A stretch of 64,000 nucleotides of DNA from Mycobacterium heidelbergense (GTDB lineage: Bacteria > Actinomycetota > Actinomycetes > Mycobacteriales > Mycobacteriaceae): NCBI RefSeq assembly GCF_010730745.1, contig NZ_AP022615.1:3720001-3784000 (forward strand). The letters run 5' to 3'. Both the position numbers and the translations under genes were made by a program. Shown in pieces: positions 6,415-18,150 of this stretch. The notes beneath the pieces are model-generated. The model ran no database searches. It was not told the DNA's origin and saw nothing but the letters and a program-made list of their open reading frames with translations. Each line of letters opens with the position of its first letter. Position 1 is the first letter of the stretch.

Positions 6415-8765
6415 CCACATCCGCCGCCGATGCCAGCGCAGTCCTCACGGCACAAGACTCGCTGATATTGGCGTCCATGGCCTCACCCGTCGAGAGGGAG
6501 CTGGTGACGGCCTGGGTGCGCGAGCAGCGTGCCGGCAACCCCGAGGCGACGTTCGAGATATTGGCGCTGCCGCAACGCACTTCGCCGCCGACGGCGCTGG
6601 CCGCGCTGGTGGAACAGCTTGGTTCCGGCGAGGACCGCTCGATCGTGCCGGTGCGGGTGTTCTGGCTGCCGCCGCCGGAACGCGGCAGGATCGCCAAGCT
6701 CGCCGGGCTGCTCCCCGGCCGAGACCCCTACCACCCCAACCCGCGTCAGCAGCAGCACATCGTTCGCGACGATCCGCAACGCGCGCGGGTGGTCGCCGGC
6801 GAGCCGGCCAAGGTCTCCGAGCTGCGCCAGCAGTGGCGCGACACCACCGTCGGGGAGGACGAGCGCGACTTCGCGCAGTTCGTCACCCGCCGCGCCATCC
6901 TGGCGCTGGAGCGCGCGGAGTACCGAATTCTCGGCCCACAGTACAAGTCTCCGCGGCTGGTGAAGCCGGAGATCTTGGCGTCCACGCGTTTTCGCGAAGG
7001 GCTGCACAAGATCCCGGGCGCGACCGCGGAGGAAGCCGGGAGGATGCTCGACGAGCTCGCCACCGGGTGGAGCAGGGTGTCCGTCGACCTGGTGTCCGTC
7101 CTCGGCAGGGCGCTCAGCCGCGGCTTCGACCCGGAGATCGACTACGACGAGTATCAGGTCGCGGCGATGCGCGCCGGGCTGGAAGCCCACCCGGCGGTGC
7201 TGCTGTTCTCGCACCGCTCCTACATCGACGGCGCGGTGGTGCCGGTGGCGATGCAGGAAAACCGGCTGCCGCCGGTGCACGTGTTCGCCGGCATCAACCT
7301 GTCCTTCGGGTTGATGGGCCCGCTGTTGCGCCGTTCCGGCGTCATCTTCATCCGCCGCAACATCGGCGACGACCCGCTCTACAAGTATGTCCTGCGCGAG
7401 TACGTCGGCTACATCGTCGAGAAGCGATTCAACCTGAGCTGGTCCATCGAAGGCACCCGCTCGCGCACCGGAAAGATGTTGCCGCCCAAGCTCGGTCTGC
7501 TGTCCTACGTGGCCGACGCGTACCTGGACGGGCGCAGCGAAGACATCCTGCTGCAGCCGGTGTCGATCAGCTTCGACCAGCTGCACGAGACCGCCGAGTA
7601 CGCCGCCTACGCCCGCGGTGGCGAGAAGACCCCCGAGGGCATCGGCTGGCTGTACAACTTCATCCGGGCGCAGGGCGAACGCAACTACGGCAAGATCTAC
7701 GTCCGCTTCCCCGAGGCGGTCTCGATGCGCCAGCACCTGGGACCGCCGCACGGTCCGCTGGCCCGGGACAGGGACGCCAAACGGCTTGCGCTGCAAAAGA
7801 TGTCGTTCGAGGTCGCGTGGCGGATACTGCAGTCGACGCCGGTGACCGCGACGGGGTTGGTGTGCGCGTTGCTGCTGACCACCCGCGGCGCGGCGCTCAC
7901 GCTCGATCAGCTGCACCACACCTTGCAGGACTCGCTCGACTACCTCGTGCGCAAGCACATCCCGATGTCCACCAGCGCATTGCGGCTACGCTCGCGCGAC
8001 GGCGTGCGTGCGGCGGTCGACGCGCTGTCCAGCGGGCACCCGATCACCCGCGTCGACGGCGGCCGCGAACCGGTGTGGCTCATCGCGCCCGACAAACAGC
8101 ACGCCGCCGCCTTCTACCGCAACTCGGTGATCCATGCCTTCCTGGAGACCTCGATCGTCGAACTCGCGCTGGCGCACGCCAGGCACGCCGAGGGCGACCG
8201 CATGGAGGCCTTCTGGGACCAGGCGATGCGGCTGCGCGACCTGTTGAAATTCGATTTCTACTTCGCCGATTCGGCGGCGTTCCGGGACAACATCGCCGAA
8301 GAGATGGCATGGCACGACGACTGGGAAGCCCACGTCGCCGCCGGGGGAGACGAGATCGACGCGATGCTGTTCGCCAAGCGTCCGTTGATGTCCGACGCGA
8401 TGCTGCGGGTCTTCTTCGAGGCGTACGAGATCGTCGCCGACGTGCTGCGCGGCGCCCCGGCGGATGTCGGCCAGAAGGAACTGACGGAGCTGGCGCTCGG
8501 CGTCGGCCGGCAATACGTCGCCCAGGCCCGGGTCCGCAGCAGCGAATCGGTGTCGACGCTGCTGTTCGCCACCGCACGCCAGGTCGTCGTCGACCAGGAC
8601 CTGCTCGCGCCCGCCGCGGACCTCGCCGAAAGGCGGATAGCGTTCCGGCGGGAGCTGCGGGACATCCTCCGAGATTTCGACTACGTCGAGCGGATCGCGC
8701 GCGAGCAATTCGTCGCCCGCGAGTTCACGGCGCGTCAGGGGCGTCTCGACGGCCCGACTCCGTAG
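6411..8765 (+). CDS. plsB: Glycerol-3-phosphate acyltransferase PlsB2
   Basis: A 784-residue PlsB-type enzyme that puts the first acyl chain on glycerol-3-phosphate. Seen: HRSYIDG (HX4D) near 268, GVIFIRRN near 316, IEGTRSRTGKM near 345, and LQPVSI near 380: the four acyltransferase blocks in the right order. Length is close to the 789 residues I recall for M. tuberculosis PlsB2. The GTG start at 6411 overlaps the TGA of plsC, so the first and second acylation steps are encoded side by side and probably coupled in translation. It is likely a peripheral membrane enzyme; no signal peptide is present. Confidence 0.93.
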   Translation: MTTSAADASAVLTAQDSLILASMASPVERELVTAWVREQRAGNPEATFEILALPQRTSPPTALAALVEQLGSGEDRSIVPVRVFWLPPPERGRIAKLAGLLPGRDPYHPNPRQQQHIVRDDPQRARVVAGEPAKVSELRQQWRDTTVGEDERDFAQFVTRRAILALERAEYRILGPQYKSPRLVKPEILASTRFREGLHKIPGATAEEAGRMLDELATGWSRVSVDLVSVLGRALSRGFDPEIDYDEYQVAAMRAGLEAHPAVLLFSHRSYIDGAVVPVAMQENRLPPVHVFAGINLSFGLMGPLLRRSGVIFIRRNIGDDPLYKYVLREYVGYIVEKRFNLSWSIEGTRSRTGKMLPPKLGLLSYVADAYLDGRSEDILLQPVSISFDQLHETAEYAAYARGGEKTPEGIGWLYNFIRAQGERNYGKIYVRFPEAVSMRQHLGPPHGPLARDRDAKRLALQKMSFEVAWRILQSTPVTATGLVCALLLTTRGAALTLDQLHHTLQDSLDYLVRKHIPMSTSALRLRSRDGVRAAVDALSSGHPITRVDGGREPVWLIAPDKQHAAAFYRNSVIHAFLETSIVELALAHARHAEGDRMEAFWDQAMRLRDLLKFDFYFADSAAFRDNIAEEMAWHDDWEAHVAAGGDEIDAMLFAKRPLMSDAMLRVFFEAYEIVADVLRGAPADVGQKELTELALGVGRQYVAQARVRSSESVSTLLFATARQVVVDQDLLAPAADLAERRIAFRRELRDILRDFDYVERIAREQFVAREFTARQGRLDGPTP

Positions 8766-8781
8766 GCGGCGCGCCCGCCCA

Positions 8782-8787
8782 TACCCT
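8782..8787 (+). promoter_or_regulatory. Leaderless -10 element of the CopD/CtaG gene
   Basis: TACCCT ends 6 bp before the ATG at 8794, the spacing of mycobacterial leaderless transcripts. No Shine-Dalgarno sequence precedes the ATG. It would give this gene its own promoter independent of the acyltransferase genes. Confidence 0.45.
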
Positions 8788-8793
8788 GGGTGC

Positions 8794-10815
8794 ATGACGG
8801 TTGCGCGGCCCGCGGGCACACGGCGCCCGCCGGTGTGGCCGCCGCTGATCGGCGTCGCGGTGCTGGCGGGCTGCACGGCCGCGGGGATCGGTGCGCTGTC
8901 GCTGGCGGGCGCCTTGACCGCCACCGGCTTGCCCGATCCGGGCCCGGCGACCACGCTGGGCCTGCCGTTCGTCCGGGCCGCGGGGGAGGTCGCCGCGGTG
9001 CTGGCCGTCGGGTCGTTCCTCTTCGCGGCGTTCCTGGTGCCGCCGCAACGCAGCGGCGTCCTCGACACCGGCGGATACCGCGCGCTGCGCCTGGGCACGG
9101 TGGCGTCCGGGGTGTGGGCCGTGTGCGCCGCCCTGCTGGTCCCGCTGACCATCTCCGACGTGTCCGGTCAACCGCTGGCCGATCACCTCAACCCGGTCAC
9201 GATCTGGTCGCTGGCCGGCCTGGTCAACACCGCCTCCGCCTGGCGCTGGACCGCGATCCTGGCCGCGGTGGTCACGCTGGCGAGCTTGTCGGTGCTGCGC
9301 TGGTCGTGGACGCCGCTGCTGTTCGCCGGGTCGTTGGTGACGCTCGTTCCGCTCGCGCTGACCGGTCATTCGTCGGCCGGTGGTTCCCACGACCTGGCCA
9401 CCAACAGCCTGCTGATCCACCTCGTCGCCGCCAGCCTGTGGGCCGGTGGTCTGCTCGCCCTGCTGGCCCACGCGCTGCGCGGCGGTGATCACCTCGCCCT
9501 GGCGGCGCGGCGGTTCTCGATGGTCGCGCTGTGGTGCTGGATCGCGATGGCGCTCAGCGGATCGGTGAACGCCCTGGTGCGCGTCCTGCCGTCCGACCTG
9601 TTGAGCACCGGTTACGGGCGGCTGGTGGTCGCCAAGTTCGTCGCGCTGTGCGTGCTGGGCGGCCTCGGGTGGCGGCAGCGGAGCTCCGCCGTGGTTGCGC
9701 TGCAAGCGGATTCGGGCCGGCAAAGAGCGCGCGGCGTGCTGATCAGGCTGGCGCTGGCCGAGGCCGCCGTGTTCGGCCTCACCTTCGGCATCGCCGTCGG
9801 GCTGGGCCGCACGGCGCCGCTACCGCCCCCAGCCCGGCTCCCGTCGATTCCCGAAGCCGAGATCGGCTACGACTTCGACGGGCCGCCCACCGTGGCCCGC
9901 ATCCTGTTCGACTGGCGCTTCGACCTGATCTTCGGCACCGCCGCGATCGTCCTCGCCGCGCTGTACGTGGCGGCCGTGCTGCGGCTGCGTCGTCGCGGCG
10001 ATCGCTGGCCGCCGGGCCGGACGCTATCCTGGCTGCTCGGCTGCGTCACGCTGCTGTTCGTGACCTCGTCGGGCGTCGGCCGCTACATGCCCGCGATGTT
10101 CAGCATGCACATGGTCGCCCACATGGCGCTCTCGATGCTGGCCCCGATCCTGCTGGTGCTCGGCGCCCCGGTCAGCCTGGCGTTACGGGCGCTGCCCGCC
10201 GCCGGACGAGACGATCCGCCCGGCATGCGGGAGTGGCTGCTGGCCGCGCTGCACAGCCACCTGTCACGGTTCCTCACCAACCCGGTGGTCGCCACCTTTT
10301 TGTTTGTCGCCGGGTTCTACGGGCTGTACCTGTCGAACCTGTTCGACACCACGGTGAGCAGTCACGCCGGGCATCTGGCGATGAACGTGCACTTTCTGGC
10401 CAGCGGCTACCTGTTCTATTGGATCGTGATCGGGGTGGACCCGACGCCGCGGCCGATCCCGCCGCTGGCCAAGGTGGCCGTGGTGTTCGCGTCGTTGCCG
10501 CTGCACGCGTTCTTCGGGGTGGTGCTGATGGGCACCCGAAAGGTGCTCGGCGCCGACTACTACCGTTCGCTCGGGCTGAGCTGGCACACCGACCTGCTCG
10601 GCGATCAGCGGCTGGGCGGCGGAATCGCCTGGGCGGCAGGCGAAGTGCCGCTGGTGATCGTCATGATCGCGCTGCTGGTGCAGTGGGCGCGCAGCGACGC
10701 GCGCACCGCCCGGCGGTTGGACCGGGCGGCCGACCGCGACGACGACGCCGAGCTGACCGCCTACAACGCGATGCTGGCCGAACTGGCGCGCCGCGGCGGG
10801 TCGGGCGGCCTTTGA
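8794..10815 (+). CDS. CopD-domain / CtaG-like integral membrane protein
   Basis: A 673-residue polytopic membrane protein. The first half, with about nine hydrophobic segments, matches the CopD copper-import family, including GHSSAGGSHDLATNSLLIHL near 190 with conserved His. The second half (from about 385) matches the CtaG/caa3 cytochrome oxidase assembly family, with His-rich membrane motifs MFSMHMVAHM near 433 and SSHAGHLAMNVHF near 520. The two together suggest copper uptake and delivery to cytochrome c oxidase in the plasma membrane. M. tuberculosis Rv0102 has the same fused layout, from memory. The gene stands alone between plsB2 and ssb, where H37Rv carries IS6110. The exact metal and partner are inferred. 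Confidence 0.88.
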   Translation: MTVARPAGTRRPPVWPPLIGVAVLAGCTAAGIGALSLAGALTATGLPDPGPATTLGLPFVRAAGEVAAVLAVGSFLFAAFLVPPQRSGVLDTGGYRALRLGTVASGVWAVCAALLVPLTISDVSGQPLADHLNPVTIWSLAGLVNTASAWRWTAILAAVVTLASLSVLRWSWTPLLFAGSLVTLVPLALTGHSSAGGSHDLATNSLLIHLVAASLWAGGLLALLAHALRGGDHLALAARRFSMVALWCWIAMALSGSVNALVRVLPSDLLSTGYGRLVVAKFVALCVLGGLGWRQRSSAVVALQADSGRQRARGVLIRLALAEAAVFGLTFGIAVGLGRTAPLPPPARLPSIPEAEIGYDFDGPPTVARILFDWRFDLIFGTAAIVLAALYVAAVLRLRRRGDRWPPGRTLSWLLGCVTLLFVTSSGVGRYMPAMFSMHMVAHMALSMLAPILLVLGAPVSLALRALPAAGRDDPPGMREWLLAALHSHLSRFLTNPVVATFLFVAGFYGLYLSNLFDTTVSSHAGHLAMNVHFLASGYLFYWIVIGVDPTPRPIPPLAKVAVVFASLPLHAFFGVVLMGTRKVLGADYYRSLGLSWHTDLLGDQRLGGGIAWAAGEVPLVIVMIALLVQWARSDARTARRLDRAADRDDDAELTAYNAMLAELARRGGSGGL

Positions 10816-10840
10816 GCTTCCGGGGGCGTCCCGCGGGCGC

Positions 10841-10867
10841 TTATCCACAGTCGCGGCCTTCTCCACA
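10841..10867. promoter_or_regulatory. Pair of DnaA-type boxes upstream of the SSB paralogue
   Basis: TTATCCACA at 10841-10849 is a perfect consensus DnaA box. TTCTCCACA at 10859-10867 is a near match in the same orientation, 18 bp downstream. Both lie about 100 bp before an SSB gene, so DnaA-dependent control of that gene is plausible. The region between the flanking genes is only 151 bp and does not look like a replication origin. Confidence 0.5.
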
Positions 10868-10966
10868 AGCCCCCCTACCACGCGGCGCAGGCCGGTCCGG
10901 CTTGTCGATGACCCGGCGCTGAATGGGCATCGGCACGAGCGCAACGACGAAAGGAATCTGAAGCCA

Positions 10967-11455
10967 ATGTTCGAAACCCCGCTGACCGTGGTCGGTCACA
11001 TCGTCAACAACCCCGAGCGCCGGCAGGTCGGCACCCAGGAGGTCATCAAGTTCCGGGTGGCCAGCAATTCGCGCCGCCGCACCGCCGACGGCGCCTGGGA
11101 ACCGGGCAACTCGCTGTTCATCACCGTCAATTGCTGGGGGAGGCTGGTCAGCGGCGTGGGTGCCGCGCTGGGCAAGGGCGCGCCGGTGATCGCGGTGGGC
11201 CACGTCTACACCAGCGAATACGAGGACCGCGACGGCAATCGGCGCTCGTCGCTGGAAATGCGGGCGACCGCGGTGGGTCCCGACCTGTCGCGCGTCTTCG
11301 TGCGCATCGAGAAGCCCAGCTACACCGGCCCCGACACGGATCAGAGAACGACGGCCGCCACCGCTGAGGGCGCCGACGAGGCCCCCGCGGCCGACGCGCC
11401 GGTCGAGCAGGGTGACCCCGCCGCCGATCGCGGACCGCTACCGCTGTCGGCTTAG
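10967..11455 (+). CDS. ssb: Single-stranded DNA-binding protein paralogue (SsbB-like)
   Basis: A 162-residue OB-fold SSB: FETPLTVVGHIVNNPERR at the start and FRVASNSRRR near 30, then GNSLFITVNCWG and the Y-T-S-E-Y-E strand near 80. The C-terminal tail is acidic and Ala/Pro-rich but ends PLPLSA. It lacks the DDDIPF-type tip that main SSBs use to recruit partners. This fits the second, non-essential mycobacterial SSB (Rv2478c) rather than the replicative one. AAAGGA lies about 12 bp ahead of the ATG. Two DnaA-type boxes upstream hint at coupling to replication status. Confidence 0.9.
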   Translation: MFETPLTVVGHIVNNPERRQVGTQEVIKFRVASNSRRRTADGAWEPGNSLFITVNCWGRLVSGVGAALGKGAPVIAVGHVYTSEYEDRDGNRRSSLEMRATAVGPDLSRVFVRIEKPSYTGPDTDQRTTAATAEGADEAPAADAPVEQGDPAADRGPLPLSA

Positions 11456-11532
11456 CGGTGGGCTGGAGGCCGCGGCGCGGTGCTTAGGATGGTCCGCGAG
11501 ATCATCCGGCATCAGAAAGGCAAAACCGCGGC

Positions 11533-13209
<1,677 letters not shown>

Positions 13210-13269
13210 TGTCAGCTCTGCCGACGCGCCGGTGCCGCCGGCATTCGCAGCGAGTTGGGAGCAACCGGT

Positions 13270-16200
13270 ATGGCGATCGATCCCGGGGCTAAGCAGGATC
13301 TCAAGCCGTGGATCACGTTCACCAAGAGCGAGGACATTCCGGACTGGATCACCAACGCCTACGTCGACAGCTATCGCGGCCCGCGCGGCGGCCAATCGGG
13401 GACCCCGGAAACCGGTGGCACCGGTCCGGCCGACCCCGCGGCCATGGTGACCCCCGCCATGCTGCGGGCGCACTATCGGCTCGGCCAGTGCCGCCCGGAA
13501 CGCAAGAGCTGCGTCTGCGTCCACCCGGCGGACGACCCCGACGGATTCGGGCCGGCTCTGCAGGTCGTCACCGACCACGGCGGCATGCTGCTGGACTCCG
13601 TCACCGTGCTGCTGCACCGACTCGGTGTCGGCTACGCGGGCATCATGGCCCCGGTGTTCGACGTGCGTCGCGGCCCGTCGGGGGACCTGCTCGGCATCGA
13701 ACCGACGCCGCCCGGGGCGTCGCAATACGACGGCGAGGCATGGATATACGTCCAGCTGTCGCCGTCCGTCGACAGCAAGGCCCTCGCCGAGGTCGAACGG
13801 CTGTTGCCCAAGGTCCTGACCGACGTCGAACAGGTCGCCACCGACGCCGCGGAGCTCATCACCACCCTGGGCGACCTGGCCGCGGCCGTCGAAACCAACT
13901 CCGACGACCGCTTTTCGGCGCCGGACCGTGGGGACGTCGCGGAGCTGCTGCGCTGGCTGGGGAACGGGAATTTCCTGCTGCTGGGCTACCAGCATTGCCG
14001 GGTGCATGACGGCCTCGTCTCCGGCGACGGGTCGACCAGCCTCGGCGTCCTGCGCACGCGCACCGGCTCCCGACCCCGGCTGACCGACGACGACCACCTG
14101 CTGGTTCTGGCCCAGTCCGTCGTCGGCAGCTATCTGCGCTACGGCGCCTACCCGTACGTGATCGCGGTTCGCGAATTCGTCGAGGACGCCGACCCCGGGG
14201 TTATCGAGCACCGCTTTGTGGGGCTCTTCACGGTCGCGGCCATGAACGCGGACGTCCTGGAGATCCCGATGGTCTCGCGCCGGGTCCGCGAGGCCCTCGC
14301 GATGGCCGACAGCGACCCGATCCACCCGGGCCAGCTGCTGCTCGACGTCATCCAGACCGTCCCGCGCTCGGAGCTGTTCACGCTGAGCGCCGAGCGGCTC
14401 CTGGCGATGGCCAAAGCGGTGGTGGACTTGGGATCCGACCGGCGAGCGTTGTTGTTCCTGCGCGCCGACCGGCTGCAGTACTTCGTCTCGTGCCTGGTCT
14501 ATGTTCCCCGCGACCGCTACACCACGGCGGTGCGGTTGCAGATCGAGGACATCCTCGTCCACGAATTCGGTGGCACACGACTGGAATTCACCGCTCGCGT
14601 CAGCGAATCTCCTTGGGCGCTAATGCATTTCATGGTGCGGCTGCCCCAGGAAGACGATACCACCCCCGCCGCCGCGCCGGTCGACGTCTCGGAAGCCAAC
14701 CGGATCCGGATCCAGAGGTTGCTCAGCGAGGCCGCGCGAACCTGGGGGGATCGCCTGATCGCCGCCATCGCAGAGCCTTCCAAGGGCGGCGTCTCCCACG
14801 CCGACGCCGAGCATTACGCCACCGCCTTTTCCGAGGTCTACAAGCAGGCCGTCACGCCCACCGACGCCATCGAGCACATCGCCATCATCAATGGGCTGAC
14901 CGACGATTCGGTCAAGCTGGTGTTCTCCGATCGCGGCGAGGACGGGATCGCCCAGCTCACCTGGTTTTTGGGCGGACACACCGCGTCGCTGAGCCAGCTG
15001 CTGCCGATGCTGCAAAGCATGGGCGTCGTCGTGCTCGAGGAGCGACCGTTCACGGTAACCCGGCCCGACGGGCTCCCGGTGTGGATCTACCAGTTCAAGA
15101 TCCAACCGCACCCCACCATCTCGCTGGCCTCGACGGAGGACGAAAGGGATTCCACCGCAGAGCGATTTGCGGACGCGGTCACGGCGATCTGGCAGGGCCG
15201 CGTGGAGATCGACCGGTTCAACGAGCTGGTGATGCGCGCGAGGCTGACCTGGCAGCAGGTGGTGCTGATGCGCGCCTACGCGAAGTACCTGCGGCAGGCC
15301 GGCTTTCCGTACAGCCAGTCCCACATCGAATCGGTGCTCAACGAGCACCCCTCGACGGTGCGGTCGCTGGTTACCTTGTTCGAGGCGCTTTTCGACCCAA
15401 AGGAATCGGGGCCGACCAGCCGCGATGCCCAAGCGGCCGCCGCGGCGGTCGCCGCGGACATCGACGCGCTGGTGAGCCTGGACACCGACCGGATCCTGCG
15501 CGCGTTCGCGTCGCTGGTGCAGGCCACCCTGCGGACCAATTACTTTGTGACACGCGAGGGTTCGGCGCGCGCCCGTAATGTCTTGGCGATCAAGCTCGAC
15601 GCCCAGCTGGTCGACGAGCTGCCGCTGCCGCGCCCCAAGTACGAGATCTTCGTGTATTCGCCCCGCGTCGAAGGCGTGCACCTGAGGTTCGGCCCGGTGG
15701 CGCGTGGCGGGCTGCGCTGGTCGGACCGCCGCGACGACTTCCGCACCGAGATCCTGGGCCTGGTCAAGGCGCAGGCGGTGAAGAACGCCGTCATCGTGCC
15801 GGTCGGGGCCAAGGGTGGATTCGTTCTTAAGCGTCCGCCACTGCCCACCGGCGACACCGCCGCCGACCGCGACGCCACCCGCGCCGAGGGTGTCGCCTGC
15901 TACCAGCTCTTCATCTCCGGGCTGCTCGACGTCACCGACAACGTCGACCACGCCACCGGAAACGTCAGCCCGCCACCCGAAGTCGTACGCCGCGACGGCG
16001 ACGACGCCTACCTGGTGGTGGCCGCGGACAAGGGCACCGCCACCTTCTCCGACATCGCCAACGACGTCGCGAAGTCCTACGGGTTCTGGCTGGGCGACGC
16101 GTTCGCGTCCGGCGGATCGGTGGGCTACGACCACAAGGCCATGGGCATCACCGCAAAGGGCGCGTGGGAGGCCGTCAAACGCCACTTCCGCGAGATGGGC

Positions 16201-18150
16201 GTCGACACCCAGGCCGAGGACTTCACCGTCGTCGGGATCGGCGACATGAGCGGCGACGTGTTCGGTAACGGCATGCTGCTCTCCAAGCACATCAGGCTGC
16301 TGGCCGCCTTCGACCACCGGCACATCTTCCTCGACCCGGACCCCGACGCCGCGGCGTCATGGGAGGAACGCCGGCGCATGTTCGACCTGCCACGGTCGAG
16401 CTGGGACGACTACGACAAGTCGTTGATCAGCGAGGGCGGCGGGGTCTACAGCCGTGAGCACAAGGCCATTCCGGTCAGCCCGCGGGTCCGCGACGCCCTC
16501 GGCATCGACGGCCCGGCCGATGAGGGAGTCACCGAGATGTCCCCGCCCGAGCTGATCAAGGCGATCCTGCAGGCCCCGGTCGATCTGTTGTTCAACGGCG
16601 GCATCGGCACCTACATCAAGGCCGAATCCGAGTCCGACGCCGACGTCGGCGATCGCGCCAACGATCCGGTGCGGGTCAACGGGAATCAGGTGCGCGCCAA
16701 AGTGATCGGCGAGGGCGGCAACCTCGGCGTGACGGCGCGGGGCCGCGTCGAGTTCGACCTGTCGGGCGGGCGGATCAACACCGACGCGATGGACAACTCC
16801 GCCGGCGTGGACTGCTCCGACCACGAGGTGAACATCAAGATCCTGATCGACTCGCTGGTCACCGCGGGCAAGGTCGAGGCCGGCGAGCGCAAGGCGCTGC
16901 TGGAGTCGATGACCGACGAGGTCGCGCAATTGGTGCTCGCCGACAACGAGGAGCAAAACGACTTGATCGGCACCAGCCGCGCCAACGCCGCCAGCCTGCT
17001 GCCGGTGCACGCGATGCAAATCAAGTACCTCGAAGGGCGCGGACTCAACCGCGAATTGGAGGCGCTGCCGTCGGAGAAGGAGATTCATCGGCGCACCGAC
17101 GCCGGGATGGGGCTCACGTCTCCGGAGCTGTGCACGTTGATGGCGCACGTCAAGCTGTCCCTCAAGGAGGACATGCTGACCACCGAGCTGCCGGAGCAGG
17201 ATGTCTTCGCATCCCGGTTGCCGCAATACTTCCCGACGCCGCTGCGCGAACGGTTCACCCCGGAGATCCGCACGCACCAGCTGCGCCGCGAAATCGTCAC
17301 CACCATGTTGGTCAACGACCTGGTGGACGCCGCGGGCATCAGCTACGCGTTCCGGATCACCGAAGACGTCGGTGTCGGGCCGATCGACGCCGTGCGCACC
17401 TACGCCGCCACCGACGCCATCTTCGGTGTGGGTGAGATCTGGCGGCAGATCCGCGCGGCGAACCTGCCCGTCGCGGTGTCGGACCGGCTGACGCTGGACA
17501 CCCGGCGGCTGATCGACCGCGCCGGACGCTGGCTGCTCAACTACCGCCCGCAGCCCCTGGCCGTCGGCGCCGAGATCAACCGGTTCGCCGCGAAGGTCAA
17601 AGAGCTGACGCCACGGATGTCGGAGTGGCTGCGCGGCGACGACAAGGCGATCGTGGAAAAGGAAGCCGCGGACTTCGCGTCGCAGGGGGCGCCCAAGGAC
17701 CTGGCCTACATGGTCGCGGCCGGCCTGTACCGCTACAGCCTGCTCGACATCATCGACATCGGCGACATCACCGAAATCGACACCGCCGAGGTCGCCGACA
17801 CCTATTTCGCCCTGATGGACCGGCTGGGCACCGACGCCTTGCTGACGGCGGTCTCGGAGCTACCCCGACTCGACCGCTGGCAGTCGTTGGCGCGCTTGGC
17901 GATTCGTGACGACATCTACGCCTCGGTGCGGTCGCTGTGCTTCGACGTGCTCGCCGTCGGGGAGCCCGACGAGAGCGGCGAAGAAAAGATCGCCGAGTGG
18001 GAGCACATCAGCGCATCACGGGTGGAGCGGGCCCGTCGCACGCTCACCGAGATCCAGGAAAGCGGGGCAAAGGATCTCGCGACGCTGTCGGTGGCCGCGC
18101 GGCAGATCCGCCGGATGACCCGCACCAGCGGGAGGGGATCGTCGAGTTGA
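13270..18150 (+). CDS. gdh: NAD-specific glutamate dehydrogenase, large (180-kDa class)
   Basis: A 1626-residue enzyme converting glutamate and NAD to 2-oxoglutarate, ammonium and NADH. The long N-terminal part carries ACT-like regulatory regions. The catalytic core near 810-860 reads GGLRWSDRRDDFRTE and VPVGAKGGF, with the reactive Lys in the KGGF segment; NGGIGTY near 1105 and EGGNLG near 1147 belong to the dinucleotide domain. Length matches the M. tuberculosis enzyme (about 1624). I chose ATG 13270 because GGGAG lies 8 bp upstream; a TTG 15 bp earlier is less likely. Mycobacterial large GDH is held in check by unphosphorylated GarA, a known control not visible here. Its stop overlaps the next start. 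Confidence 0.95.
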   Translation: MAIDPGAKQDLKPWITFTKSEDIPDWITNAYVDSYRGPRGGQSGTPETGGTGPADPAAMVTPAMLRAHYRLGQCRPERKSCVCVHPADDPDGFGPALQVVTDHGGMLLDSVTVLLHRLGVGYAGIMAPVFDVRRGPSGDLLGIEPTPPGASQYDGEAWIYVQLSPSVDSKALAEVERLLPKVLTDVEQVATDAAELITTLGDLAAAVETNSDDRFSAPDRGDVAELLRWLGNGNFLLLGYQHCRVHDGLVSGDGSTSLGVLRTRTGSRPRLTDDDHLLVLAQSVVGSYLRYGAYPYVIAVREFVEDADPGVIEHRFVGLFTVAAMNADVLEIPMVSRRVREALAMADSDPIHPGQLLLDVIQTVPRSELFTLSAERLLAMAKAVVDLGSDRRALLFLRADRLQYFVSCLVYVPRDRYTTAVRLQIEDILVHEFGGTRLEFTARVSESPWALMHFMVRLPQEDDTTPAAAPVDVSEANRIRIQRLLSEAARTWGDRLIAAIAEPSKGGVSHADAEHYATAFSEVYKQAVTPTDAIEHIAIINGLTDDSVKLVFSDRGEDGIAQLTWFLGGHTASLSQLLPMLQSMGVVVLEERPFTVTRPDGLPVWIYQFKIQPHPTISLASTEDERDSTAERFADAVTAIWQGRVEIDRFNELVMRARLTWQQVVLMRAYAKYLRQAGFPYSQSHIESVLNEHPSTVRSLVTLFEALFDPKESGPTSRDAQAAAAAVAADIDALVSLDTDRILRAFASLVQATLRTNYFVTREGSARARNVLAIKLDAQLVDELPLPRPKYEIFVYSPRVEGVHLRFGPVARGGLRWSDRRDDFRTEILGLVKAQAVKNAVIVPVGAKGGFVLKRPPLPTGDTAADRDATRAEGVACYQLFISGLLDVTDNVDHATGNVSPPPEVVRRDGDDAYLVVAADKGTATFSDIANDVAKSYGFWLGDAFASGGSVGYDHKAMGITAKGAWEAVKRHFREMGVDTQAEDFTVVGIGDMSGDVFGNGMLLSKHIRLLAAFDHRHIFLDPDPDAAASWEERRRMFDLPRSSWDDYDKSLISEGGGVYSREHKAIPVSPRVRDALGIDGPADEGVTEMSPPELIKAILQAPVDLLFNGGIGTYIKAESESDADVGDRANDPVRVNGNQVRAKVIGEGGNLGVTARGRVEFDLSGGRINTDAMDNSAGVDCSDHEVNIKILIDSLVTAGKVEAGERKALLESMTDEVAQLVLADNEEQNDLIGTSRANAASLLPVHAMQIKYLEGRGLNRELEALPSEKEIHRRTDAGMGLTSPELCTLMAHVKLSLKEDMLTTELPEQDVFASRLPQYFPTPLRERFTPEIRTHQLRREIVTTMLVNDLVDAAGISYAFRITEDVGVGPIDAVRTYAATDAIFGVGEIWRQIRAANLPVAVSDRLTLDTRRLIDRAGRWLLNYRPQPLAVGAEINRFAAKVKELTPRMSEWLRGDDKAIVEKEAADFASQGAPKDLAYMVAAGLYRYSLLDIIDIGDITEIDTAEVADTYFALMDRLGTDALLTAVSELPRLDRWQSLARLAIRDDIYASVRSLCFDVLAVGEPDESGEEKIAEWEHISASRVERARRTLTEIQESGAKDLATLSVAARQIRRMTRTSGRGSSS

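Noticed and set aside
6176..8797. Long plus-strand frame overlapping plsB2
   Set aside because: Arg/Pro-rich product in the wrong frame; plsB2 motifs are all in the other frame.
10816..10966. Possible replication origin because of two DnaA boxes
   Set aside because: Only two boxes in 151 bp and no dnaA, dnaN, AT-rich unwinding element or wider cluster.
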